Source of the DNA: Methylomonas methanica
GTDB lineage: Bacteria > Pseudomonadota > Gammaproteobacteria > Methylococcales > Methylomonadaceae
NCBI RefSeq assembly: GCF_001644035.1
Contig: NZ_LUUG01000049.1
Coordinates: 1-64,000, forward strand
DNA length: 64,000 nt
Direction of reading: 5' to 3'
In this document: positions 15,446 to 24,250 of the stretch, in pieces
How the letters are laid out: each line of letters starts with the position of its first letter
How positions within the stretch are numbered: position 1 is the first letter of the stretch
The notes under the pieces: generated by a model
The model's database searches: none
The model's input: only the letters and a program-made list of their open reading frames with translations
What the model was told of the DNA's origin: nothing
Translations under genes and position numbers: made by a program

Positions 15446-17455
15446 ATGAAAAACACCTTTTACACCGTTTGGATAAGCGCGCTATCTTTGGCTATCCATA
15501 CGGAAATTGCCTCGGCCGATACCGATTTAACCGAGTTAAATATAGAAGAACTGCTATCGGTAAAAATCACATCCGTTTCTAAGAAAGCCCAAGCGCTAGG
15601 GGATGCGGCGGCGGCGGTATTTGTCATCAGCAACGACGACATCAAACGCGCGGGCGCCACCAACATTCCGGACGCACTGCGTCTGGCGCCCGGTATTGAC
15701 GTCGGCCGGATCGACGCCAACAAATGGGCGGTCAGTTCGCGCGGCTTTAACGGCCGGTTTTCCAATAAGTTATTAGTGTTAATCGACGGCAGAAATATCT
15801 ACACGCCGGCGTTCTCCGGCGTGTATTGGGAAATGCAAGACGTGATGCTGGAGGACGTGGAGCGCATCGAGGTCATTCGCGGCTCCGGTGCGGCGCTGTG
15901 GGGCGCCAATGCTGTGAATGGGGTCATCAACATCATCACCAAACATGCCGCGGATACGCAAGGCGGCTTGTTCGCGGCTGGCGGTGGCAGCGAGGAACGC
16001 GGGTTTGGCGCATTCCGCTACGGCGGCAAACTGAACGAGAACACCAGCGGCCGGGCTTATATCAAGGGCTTTGAACGCGATGCCCTTAGCAGGCCAGCCG
16101 GCCAAGCTGTCGGCGACGCCTGGAGCAAAATGCAGGGCGGTTTTCGTATAGATTCAGACTGGTCGGCTGCCGACTCCGCAACCGTGCAAGGCGATGTGTA
16201 TCATAGCGATTTAAACCAACAAATCGGTTTAGCGTCGCTCACGGCTCCCTATCGAGAAACCATCTCCGACCAGGTTCAAGCCACTGGCGGTAATTTGCTT
16301 GGCCGTCTGCAACATCGCATTTCCGACACCTCCAATTACGCCCTACAACTGTACTTTGACAGTTACGACCGCAGAGAAAGTTTTATTGAAGAGGAGCGCT
16401 ATACCGGAGATGTGGATTTTCAACACCGCTTTGCCCTGAACGATTGGAACGACATAATCTGGGGGGCTGGTTATCGATATACCTATACCAAAGAAAACCA
16501 AGTTAAGCAGAGTATTGTTAATTTTACTCCTCCTCAACGCGGTGAGAGCTATTTCAGTACGTTCTTACAGGACCAATTGACCTTAGTTGACGAACAACTG
16601 TGGCTCACGCTGGGTTCCAAACTGGAGCATAACGATTACACCGGCATAGAGGTGCAACCCACGGCCCGTCTGCTCTGGGGGCCGGACCCCAACCACCGGC
16701 TGTGGGCGGCGGTCTCCCGCGGCGTGCGCATTCCGTCGCGGGTGGATGCCCATATGGAACTGATCGGCCAAGTCGTGCCTCCGCTTACCAGCCCCAACAG
16801 CACGCCTTTGCCGCTCGCCTTGGCGGTAACCGGTTCGAACGCTTTTCGTTCCGAAGAAGTGTTGGCGTATGAAACAGGTTATCGCTACACTCCCAGCAAT
16901 ACTTTTTCCCTGGATGTGTCACTGTTTTACAACGACTATAAAAACCTACGTTCCTATACCGCCGGCAACATCGACACCACGAATCTACCGTTTTTTATAA
17001 AACAGCCATTCATAGTTGATAATGCCGGAAAAGGCCATACCTACGGGGTGGAAACGGCGGCGGTCTGGAAGATGCTGGATTGGTGGCGCTGGGATTTAAG
17101 CTATAGCGTTTTAAAGACCGAGCTGGCCAGCAATCAGTATTATCAGGAAGCCATATCGCCGCAGCATAAAACCTCATTACGCGCGCTGCTGAATCCCACC
17201 GAGGACATTACCCTGGATGCCTGGCTGCGTTATGTGGACAATGCCAGCGCCTTTACGCTGTCAGGGCCGGCGTACATCAGGTCTTACACCACCCTGGATT
17301 TACGTCTGGCATGGAAACTCAATCAGGCCGTCGAGCTATCGCTGGTCGGACAAAATCTATTGGACAACCAACATCTGGAATACATCCAGGAAACCTTCAC
17401 CCAAGCCGCCGAAGTTCAACGCGGCGTTTACGGCAAAGTGGTTTGGGAGTTTTGA
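15446..17455 (+). CDS. TonB-dependent receptor, BtuB/CirA-like
   Basis: A 669-aa outer-membrane receptor. The ATG at 15446 gives a clean signal peptide (MKNTFYTVWISALSLAIHTE, cut near IASA-D); the upstream in-frame start at 15359 would spoil it. The mature N-terminus (DLTELNIEELLSVKITSVSKK) is the TonB-box region of a large receptor subfamily, followed by a plug with FVISNDDIKRAG, NIPDALRLAPGIDV and VIRGSGAALWGANAVNGVINI. The barrel ends in YGKVVWEF. Its substrate may be a metal-siderophore, vitamin or nucleotide-like compound; nothing decides this. No Fur box is seen upstream. It stands alone between repeat-containing gaps. Confidence 0.88.
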   Translation: MKNTFYTVWISALSLAIHTEIASADTDLTELNIEELLSVKITSVSKKAQALGDAAAAVFVISNDDIKRAGATNIPDALRLAPGIDVGRIDANKWAVSSRGFNGRFSNKLLVLIDGRNIYTPAFSGVYWEMQDVMLEDVERIEVIRGSGAALWGANAVNGVINIITKHAADTQGGLFAAGGGSEERGFGAFRYGGKLNENTSGRAYIKGFERDALSRPAGQAVGDAWSKMQGGFRIDSDWSAADSATVQGDVYHSDLNQQIGLASLTAPYRETISDQVQATGGNLLGRLQHRISDTSNYALQLYFDSYDRRESFIEEERYTGDVDFQHRFALNDWNDIIWGAGYRYTYTKENQVKQSIVNFTPPQRGESYFSTFLQDQLTLVDEQLWLTLGSKLEHNDYTGIEVQPTARLLWGPDPNHRLWAAVSRGVRIPSRVDAHMELIGQVVPPLTSPNSTPLPLALAVTGSNAFRSEEVLAYETGYRYTPSNTFSLDVSLFYNDYKNLRSYTAGNIDTTNLPFFIKQPFIVDNAGKGHTYGVETAAVWKMLDWWRWDLSYSVLKTELASNQYYQEAISPQHKTSLRALLNPTEDITLDAWLRYVDNASAFTLSGPAYIRSYTTLDLRLAWKLNQAVELSLVGQNLLDNQHLEYIQETFTQAAEVQRGVYGKVVWEF

Positions 17456-17547
17456 GTTTGTAGTAAAACGTTTGCGCCGAGCTAGTAAGCGGCACGGCCC
17501 TTAAACTCCCCGGAGTAGTCATACCGCTCAGCGAACCAAGTCCGGCA

Positions 17548-17582
17548 ACTGGGCTCCCGCCTGAGCGGGAGAGACGATATTT
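17548..17582. repeat. Dispersed palindromic repeat, diverged copy C
   Basis: It resembles copies A and B (ACTGGG..CCC..CCTG.GCGGGAG..ACG.TATTT) but with compensatory changes that improve the stem: CTCCCGC (17554-17560) and GCGGGAG (17565-17571) pair perfectly around a CTGA loop. It lies between the TonB receptor and the convergent NifX-like gene and could act as a terminator-like stem. Confidence 0.65.
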
Positions 17583-17601
17583 AAGTTATTTAAGTTCGGT
17601 T

Positions 17602-17988
17602 TCACTGATCGCTGGTTTTTAGGCAATGTGCTTCCTCATGCGGCAGGCCATCGACAAGTTCGCCAGCCAGATAGGCGGCCACCGCTTTCAAAGGCGATGT
17701 CTCGCTGCTGGTATGCAGTTCGGTATTTCTCTCCAGCAGGTTACGTTTCACTCCTTCTCCCGCTGATCCGGCAATAGCTACATCAACATAATGCAGCGGA
17801 TGCCGATTGCCGTCGCCACGCACATGCCATTCATGCAGGCTGCCAATCTCGGTTAGATCAAGCGTCCAAGCCAGACTCGCCTCCGCGTCATTCCCGGCAA
17901 CATAGACCAGCCAGCACGATGCCCTGCCGGCATGTGGCGCAATGCTTCCATCCTCTCCAACCGCTACGGCAATCAGTATTTCGTTCAT
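17602..17988 (-). CDS. NifX/NifB-family (dinitrogenase iron-molybdenum cofactor biosynthesis) domain protein
   Basis: A 128-aa single-domain protein. The N-terminal MNEILIAVAVGEDGSIAPHAGRASCWLVY is the NifX/NifY/VnfX family opening (strand, then GxIxxHxGxA). The middle VDVAIAGSAGEGVKRNLLERN has the glycine-rich turn with an Arg/Asn-rich helix expected for this fold, and the C-terminal SSETSPLKAVAAYLAGEL helix completes it. Family members bind Fe-S or Fe-Mo precursors, but many stand-alone copies lie outside nif clusters and have unknown roles. No nif gene is nearby. The last 15 residues (EEAHCLKTSDQ) include a Cys-His pair. Confidence 0.75.
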   Translation of the reverse strand: MNEILIAVAVGEDGSIAPHAGRASCWLVYVAGNDAEASLAWTLDLTEIGSLHEWHVRGDGNRHPLHYVDVAIAGSAGEGVKRNLLERNTELHTSSETSPLKAVAAYLAGELVDGLPHEEAHCLKTSDQ

Positions 17989-18099
17989 CGATTCGGTACC
18001 TTTGACAAAGAAAATTTGTTACTGAGTAAATCCCTTCTTTTAGAGATAGTCAATGTTATCGTCATCCGCCGGCTAATTTCGCCGCGGGTACTCCAAAGC

Positions 18100-18945
18100 C
18101 TATTGAACGGCACCGAGCGCCGTTCCGGGCTTTATAAACCGCAAGGTCATGCGATCACTTTCCCCGATTGCGGCGTATTTATCCCTATCCTTGCTGCCAA
18201 GGCTGAATGCCGGCGGCAAACTCCACACGCCGCCCTCGTGATCTTTGCTGTCCAACGGGTTGGCATTGACCTCGCTGGATGCCTGCAACACAAAGCCGGC
18301 CGCACCGGCCCAGGCAATCAGTTGATTTTGGCCGATATAGCCTGAAAAATCGTCGTCCGCCACGTCGCCATTCGCCCTGTGTTCGACCAGTCCCAGCGTG
18401 CCGCCGGGTTTAAGCACGTCGAAAAAACCCTTGAACATCAATGCGACGCTATCCGCTTCCCGCCAGTTGTGGACATTGCGGAACGTCAATACCACATCCG
18501 CTGACGCGGGTGCGCCGAAGGTCGGCTTAGCCTCATCAAAAAGCCGAATCTCCGGATTGCCGTATAGCCCTGGCGAAGCCTGAAATTTGCGTTCAAGCGC
18601 GTTGAATTGCTTTGCATAATAGTTTTTGGCGCTGTCTTTGACAGCGCTATCAGGGTTTATCACAGCGGCGACGTAATGGCCGCTTTCGCGGAGCAAAGGC
18701 GCCAGAATCTCGGCATACCAGCCATAACCCGGCGTTATTTCGATCACAGTCTGCTGAGATTTGACGCCGAAGAACGCCAGCGTTTGCAAAGGATGCCGCC
18801 ACTTGTCGCGAGCGACATTAGCGGGATCTCGCCACTCACCGGCAACAGCCGCTTCCAGTGTCAATGGCGTCTTCGGATTTTCATCCGGCGGTGTGCAGGC
18901 ACTAAGGATGGCAATAGCGGCTACAAGTATGGAAATTCGAATCAC
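18100..18945 (-). CDS. Exported SAM-methyltransferase-like lipoprotein
   Basis: A 281-aa product when started at GTG 18945 (VIRISILVAAIAILSAC), which gives a lipoprotein signal with lipobox LSAC and Cys17 or so. The open frame extends further upstream through repeat sequence, but that part is not protein-like. The mature part is a class I methyltransferase-like fold: VIEITPGYGWYAEILAPLL is motif I, ADVVLTFRNVHNW resembles motif IV, and LKPGGTLGLVEHR is motif V/VI. SAM is not normally available outside the cytoplasm, so an exported copy is odd; it may bind another ligand or be mis-called as exported. The start lacks a strong Shine-Dalgarno site. Confidence 0.7.
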   Translation of the reverse strand: MIRISILVAAIAILSACTPPDENPKTPLTLEAAVAGEWRDPANVARDKWRHPLQTLAFFGVKSQQTVIEITPGYGWYAEILAPLLRESGHYVAAVINPDSAVKDSAKNYYAKQFNALERKFQASPGLYGNPEIRLFDEAKPTFGAPASADVVLTFRNVHNWREADSVALMFKGFFDVLKPGGTLGLVEHRANGDVADDDFSGYIGQNQLIAWAGAAGFVLQASSEVNANPLDSKDHEGGVWSLPPAFSLGSKDRDKYAAIGESDRMTLRFIKPGTALGAVQ

Positions 18946-18969
18946 GGCAACGTCATTCCAGGTAAGGGA

Positions 18970-18993
18970 ATTTAAGGGCCGGGTTAATAACAC
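18970..18993. repeat. 24-bp intergenic motif, copy 2
   Basis: 22 of 24 bases match 15134-15157; the last 16 are identical (GCCGGGTTAATAACAC). It sits just upstream of the methyltransferase-like lipoprotein gene. Confidence 0.65.
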
Positions 18994-19115
18994 TCTAAGC
19001 AATTCGGCTCCGCACTTCGAGACAACCCGAAACTTACAATTCCCCTGATGGGAATTTACAGTAAAAACCAACAACACCATGATGCGCATCGAGAACGACC
19101 AGCAAAGCTTCCAAT

Positions 19116-22100
19116 TCAAGCCCGCGCACTGTGCTCCAACCAATACAACAAACGAGCACAAAGGCTGGCAGGATCAAACGGTTTGGAGAGAAAATCATTC
19201 ATACCCGCTTGCAAACACAACTCACGGTCTTCAGCAAAAGCGTTAGCGGTCATCGCGATAATCGGTACATTTTGCCAGCCGTCCAGCAAGCGGATTTGCC
19301 GGGTAGCCTCAAGCCCATCCATCACCGGCATCTGCATGTCCATAATCACCAAAGCAAACGGCTGTTGTTTGGCCAGAGCCAGCGCGTCCGCGCCATTATC
19401 CGCTACCGTGACCTCAAAGCCGGCCGCTTCCAGCAGAATGACGCCAACCGCTTGATTGATCGGTTCGTCTTCTACTAGCAACAAACGGGTGCCGGCATAT
19501 TGGCTACGCAGAATCTGCTCTGCGGTGTCGTCGCCGCTGTCCAGCAATTGCCTGGTGCCGCTTATATGGCTGCCCTTGCTTAACCAAGCGGTAAACCAAA
19601 AGGTACTGCCATGTCCCACCGAGCTAGTGGCATCGGCTTGGCCGCCCATTAATTGAGCGAGCCGTTTGGTAATTGCCAAGCCCAAGCCGGTGCCGCCGTG
19701 CTTGCGGGTGATGGAATTATCGATTTGCTCAAACGCGGAGAACAACTTTGGAATCATATCCGACGGGATGCCGCGACCGCTGTCACGCACTTCCACCCTC
19801 AACAGCACTTTATCGCCTTGTTCGCTGACCGGGAAAATCCGGACCTGCACAAAACCTTTGTCAGTAAACTTGATCGCGTTGCTGATGTAGTTTATTAACG
19901 CCTGGCTAAAGCGGGTGGGGTCTCCACACAATAGATAGTTTAAAGTTGAGCAATCCACGCTTAAGCTCAGGCCTTTGTTTTCAGCCAATTCGTGCATAAT
20001 CGTCTGAACCTTGGCCGCCACTTCAATTAAATCGAACTCCACGGATTCCAACACCAACTTTTCTGCCTCGATCTTGGACAAATCGAGGATATCGCTGATC
20101 ACGCCAAGCAAATGTTGCGCCGAGTCGCCAATTTGCTTCAGAAAACTCGTTTGCTCCGGGTCTGTTACTTTGCGGGACAAAATATGGGTGAGACCGACAA
20201 TGGCATTGAGCGGGGTGCGGATTTCGTGACTCATGTTGGCCAGAAATGCAGTTTTTGCCTGGTTGGCGGTATCGGCACGCAGATTCGCTTCAACCAGTTC
20301 GTCCAAGCGCTGGTGCATCTGCGTAATATCGATATGACATCCCACCATTCGAAGCGGCTCACCGGTTTCCGCCCACTGCACCACCCGGCCGGCGCAAATC
20401 ACCCATACCGTGGAACCGTTCTTGTGTCTATACCTCACTTCGTTGTAATAAGGCTCTGCACCATGACTGGCTACATGGCGCTCGAACTTTTCGGTAACAC
20501 GGGGCAAATCCTCGCTAAAAATGTATTTTTTCCAGGATTCCGGGACATTTGGAAATTCGTCATCCCCATAACCCAACATAGCTTTAAAGGTATCACTAAA
20601 ATATTCGCTGCCTTTGGGAATGTTCCAATCCCAATAGCCCGCAAAAGCCGATTCCAAAAGCCCCTGCAAATGGCTCAGCTCTTCCTCTAGCAGAGCATTT
20701 TTGCGCAATTGCTCTTCGGATCTCTTCCGCGCGGAAATATCGATCACCACACCGATATATTTAATCACGCTGCCATCGTCATTCGATAGCGGGCGACCTC
20801 GGCACATTAGCCAGCGCGGCTCCTGCCCCTCAGGGAGCACGACCCGCCATTCAGTTTCGAACGCAGCCGAACGCGCGACCGCATCTGCGTTGATGGCCTC
20901 TACCCGCGCGATGTCGTCCGGATGCACCGTTTTCCGCCAAGACGCATAACAGGGTTCGACCGAGCCATAAGGAATGTTGTACAAAGCCCATAGGTCGTCA
21001 GACCAATAATTCCGGTTAGTCGCCAATTCCCATTCCCACGAACCGCCTCTGGCGGCGTCCATGGCCAAACGCACGCGTTGCTCACTTTCGCGTAATACTC
21101 TCTCGGCTTGCCGCTGAGCCGTCACCTCTGTCGCCACCCCAGCGACATAACACCGGCCTTCCACATCGCAAAAGCTAAACTTGCTGCTATGCCAAATTTG
21201 CTCGCTACCGTCTGTTTCGATGATCGTTTCATCTATTTCTAACGCCTGCCCGGTCTGCATGACTACCAAGTCATTGGCGCGTAACTGTTCAGCAACGCTT
21301 TGCGGCCACACCTCAAAATCGGTTTTATTCAGACAGTCCTGGAGTTTTACCCGAAAGCGCTGTTCATACACTTTATTTAAATAAACATAACGCCCCTCAT
21401 CGTCTTTAATCCAAGCCGCAGCGGAACTGTTATCCATGAACAGCCGAAAGCGGGCTTCAATATTTCTCTGGGCTTCTTCGGCGGAATACAACTCGGAAAT
21501 ATCGGAAAAGCTCAACACCGCGCCGGCAATGTCGCCCACCTCGTTCTCGAACGGATCGATCTGCATCAGAAAATGAAAATCGCCGTGGTGGATCTGCTCC
21601 ACCACCGACTCGCCACTAGCTACTACGTTTCTCACGAAGTCTCGTAACTTGGGTATGGGAATATGACAGGGAATCCCGTACAAAAATTGCCCAATATCGT
21701 CCGGCACTAAGCCGAACACGCGGGTAGCGAAGGCATTGTAGCGCGTGACATGGCCTTCTTTGTCGACCAGGACCAAGCTACTACGCAGGGAATTTTGGAT
21801 ACTCGTCAGCGTGGCATTGAGTTGCGCTGACTCCAGTGACTTAACCCGCAGTTCATCATTTAGGGTGGTTAATTCTTCATTCGACGCCTGCAATTCCTCA
21901 TTGGACGCTTGTAATTCCTCGCTGGAGCATTGCACTTCCTCGCGCAGTATTTGCAATTCGGTATTGGCGGATTCGAGTTGGTTAATCACGCTGTGCAGGA
22001 GCTCTCGACTCTCCACCAACTCTCGGCGAATTTCCGCAATTTCATCATCGGGTTGTTCAACCGTTCCGGGGGCTTTTTCGACTAGCGGGACGGGCACATC

Positions 22101-23951
22101 CTCGGCAAACGTAATCAGGATGCCAAATTCATGACTGCCCGGCGTCTGCTCAATGCGGGTCACTTTCGGCCTGACCCGGCAGGCGACGCCATCGATACAC
22201 AAATCGAGCGAAACACCCGTGGCGACGTTTAGATTTTCTTGCATCAACCTGAAGCAGAGCGCTTTCAGCTCGTTTCGCAACTCCGGCAGACACAGCGAAA
22301 ACACTGAAAAATCGGTACTTTCTTCAGGCAAACCAAAAAAGCGGCGACCATTCCCAAAAAAGCGCAACGGTTCAAAATTATCATTGATCAACACGCCGGC
22401 TGGCGCGTAATCCCTCATCAATGCGTTAATGGCCAGCGCGGTTAGCGCTTGCCGATAGTTCACATTTCCCATATTCGTGTTGGTTCTGTTGGCTTCCAAG
22501 GCCACATTAAAGGGCGAATAACGAAGCACATGCCGTGAATCCACTGCACGACGGCGATACAGTTTATTGCTGCCATCCAATACTTCAAACAGGGGCGAAT
22601 TAAGCCCAACTGATTCTGATTTTCCCAGGAATAATAAGCCGTCAGGCTTCAGCGCATAATGAAAGGCATTGATTAAGTCCATTTGCTGCGCCGGTTTGAA
22701 ATAAATCAGCAAATTTCGGCAACTCACCAAATCCATATTGATGAAGGGCGGGTGATGAATGATGTTATGCGTGGAAAAGATGCATAACTCGCGAACAACC
22801 GGCTGAATCCGCCAGCCGCCGCCTTCATTCTTGAACCAGCGTTGCTGCCGCTCCGGACTCAAACCAGCCATTTCTCGGGATGTATAGACTCCGGCCCGCG
22901 CGAACTCAATTGCCTCGTCGCGAATGTCGGTAGCAAACACCCTTACTTCGAACAGACTTAGCCTGTCTCCCAAAATTTCGGCTAGGAGCATCGCAATAGA
23001 ATAAGGTTCTTCACCGGTTGCGCAGCCAGGCACCCAAACCCTGATCGAATCGCCGGCGGCTTTGTCGATGACTAAAGTCCGTAATGCTGCCTCCAAAACC
23101 ACAAAGGCGGTGTCATCGCGAAAGAACGACGACACAGACACCATGAAGCGGTGTTGCAGTCGGCTAAGTTCTTCCGGGTGTTCTTTAACGTAGTCGACAT
23201 AGCGTTCCAAGGACTCGATTTCCAGACTGCGAAACCGGCGGAACGCCTGTCTGCGCAAGGTGCCTTCCTTGTAACTGTTAACATCCAAACCCGTCGTATG
23301 GTGTACCAAGCGGATTAGTTCAGCAAAAGCATTGGCAGAGCCCATCACTTCATCGTTGATAACGAAATCAATGTCATCAGTGTGATTCAGCCACTCGGCA
23401 ATTTGTTGCGAGCTACCCACCAGATCCGCCAGGCCTAATTTAATCACTGACTCGGGCATCGCGCTATGCACGGCATCTGCCGGATTTTGCAGGATGACCA
23501 AGCCCTCCGCAGCTGCCACAGCCTCAGCTCCCAAGGTGCCATCGTGTCCAGAGCCGGATAAAATGACCACGATGGCCTTTTCCTGGCGAGTTTCGGCTAT
23601 TGAGCGGAATAATCGATCAATCGATGGTGCAATGGGTTGCCCGTCTTCAGACTCAGATACTATCAATCGGTCATCGACCACCTCGATATTGTGCCCCGGC
23701 GGACACACAAAAAGGTGATCTGGCGCCAGTGCCATACCATCCTCTGCCCAGGATACGGCAAGCTGGCATTTGCTCTGCAATAGTTCTATAAGGGAACAGG
23801 GTTTATCGGGTGATAGATGATGGGCCAAAACATAGGCGTATCTGGCCCGCAGCTTCAATCCGAAAATAACCGGCAGTAAGGCTTGCAGCCCACCGGCGGA
23901 AGCGCCGATACCGACGACTTCGCACTTTCTTTGTTCTCCCTCGCTACCCAC
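19116..23951 (-). CDS. CheB-CheR-PAS hybrid sensor histidine kinase with receiver domain
   Basis: A roughly 1611-aa multi-domain signalling protein. In order: CheB methylesterase (about 10-195; catalytic Ser in IGASAGG, His in LAHHLSPDK, Asp in SGHDGTLG); CheR methyltransferase (about 205-480; [15 protein letters not shown]); a long coiled coil (about 630-700) built of repeated [12 protein letters not shown] units; four PAS domains (about 705-1240); a HisKA domain ([16 protein letters not shown]); an ATPase domain ([19 protein letters not shown]); and a receiver with Asp in [16 protein letters not shown] at 23951 is chosen because AAGGGG lies six bases upstream; TTG codons at 23954 and 23957 are too close to it. 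It has no membrane segment, so it is cytoplasmic. Such CheB/CheR kinases couple methylation-type sensing to phosphorelay; its partner is unknown. Confidence 0.9.
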   Translation of the reverse strand: MGSEGEQRKCEVVGIGASAGGLQALLPVIFGLKLRARYAYVLAHHLSPDKPCSLIELLQSKCQLAVSWAEDGMALAPDHLFVCPPGHNIEVVDDRLIVSESEDGQPIAPSIDRLFRSIAETRQEKAIVVILSGSGHDGTLGAEAVAAAEGLVILQNPADAVHSAMPESVIKLGLADLVGSSQQIAEWLNHTDDIDFVINDEVMGSANAFAELIRLVHHTTGLDVNSYKEGTLRRQAFRRFRSLEIESLERYVDYVKEHPEELSRLQHRFMVSVSSFFRDDTAFVVLEAALRTLVIDKAAGDSIRVWVPGCATGEEPYSIAMLLAEILGDRLSLFEVRVFATDIRDEAIEFARAGVYTSREMAGLSPERQQRWFKNEGGGWRIQPVVRELCIFSTHNIIHHPPFINMDLVSCRNLLIYFKPAQQMDLINAFHYALKPDGLLFLGKSESVGLNSPLFEVLDGSNKLYRRRAVDSRHVLRYSPFNVALEANRTNTNMGNVNYRQALTALAINALMRDYAPAGVLINDNFEPLRFFGNGRRFFGLPEESTDFSVFSLCLPELRNELKALCFRLMQENLNVATGVSLDLCIDGVACRVRPKVTRIEQTPGSHEFGILITFAEDVPVPLVEKAPGTVEQPDDEIAEIRRELVESRELLHSVINQLESANTELQILREEVQCSSEELQASNEELQASNEELTTLNDELRVKSLESAQLNATLTSIQNSLRSSLVLVDKEGHVTRYNAFATRVFGLVPDDIGQFLYGIPCHIPIPKLRDFVRNVVASGESVVEQIHHGDFHFLMQIDPFENEVGDIAGAVLSFSDISELYSAEEAQRNIEARFRLFMDNSSAAAWIKDDEGRYVYLNKVYEQRFRVKLQDCLNKTDFEVWPQSVAEQLRANDLVVMQTGQALEIDETIIETDGSEQIWHSSKFSFCDVEGRCYVAGVATEVTAQRQAERVLRESEQRVRLAMDAARGGSWEWELATNRNYWSDDLWALYNIPYGSVEPCYASWRKTVHPDDIARVEAINADAVARSAAFETEWRVVLPEGQEPRWLMCRGRPLSNDDGSVIKYIGVVIDISARKRSEEQLRKNALLEEELSHLQGLLESAFAGYWDWNIPKGSEYFSDTFKAMLGYGDDEFPNVPESWKKYIFSEDLPRVTEKFERHVASHGAEPYYNEVRYRHKNGSTVWVICAGRVVQWAETGEPLRMVGCHIDITQMHQRLDELVEANLRADTANQAKTAFLANMSHEIRTPLNAIVGLTHILSRKVTDPEQTSFLKQIGDSAQHLLGVISDILDLSKIEAEKLVLESVEFDLIEVAAKVQTIMHELAENKGLSLSVDCSTLNYLLCGDPTRFSQALINYISNAIKFTDKGFVQVRIFPVSEQGDKVLLRVEVRDSGRGIPSDMIPKLFSAFEQIDNSITRKHGGTGLGLAITKRLAQLMGGQADATSSVGHGSTFWFTAWLSKGSHISGTRQLLDSGDDTAEQILRSQYAGTRLLLVEDEPINQAVGVILLEAAGFEVTVADNGADALALAKQQPFALVIMDMQMPVMDGLEATRQIRLLDGWQNVPIIAMTANAFAEDRELCLQAGMNDFLSKPFDPASLCARLLYWLEHSARA

Positions 23952-23976
23952 CAACAACCCCTTCGCTTATTATTTT

Positions 23977-23989
23977 TATAATGATTATT
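23977..23989. promoter_or_regulatory. Fur-like palindrome upstream of the CheB-CheR kinase
   Basis: TATAATGATTATT contains the perfect palindrome ATAAT-G-ATTAT, the core of a Fur box, 26-38 bases upstream of the GTG start at 23951. The flanks are AT-rich and may also contain the promoter. Weak evidence, since only one hexamer pair matches. Confidence 0.35.
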
Positions 23990-24250
23990 TACAGCTCAAC
24001 TACTGGCTGTTACCGCTTTACCTGGGTAACTAAATTAAAGCGCATGGCAGAGCGACAACACGTTCAAAATTGCGTTTCAAGGCTATCTCTTCGAAGTGGC
24101 AACAACACCTAAGCTACTCCAAGCTTGCCAACCTAAGCTTTTGATGTCTTGGAAATTGGCGTTAGAAAACCACGTAGCAGCATAGACACCTGTACTATAC
24201 CGCTAAGCCTCGACCTTTGTTCAGGCAGAAGATGGGCAAATGATGCACCT

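Noticed and set aside
18946-19161. N-terminal extension of the methyltransferase-like lipoprotein gene
   Set aside because: The extension crosses an intergenic repeat and overlaps the kinase gene end; it would bury the lipoprotein signal.
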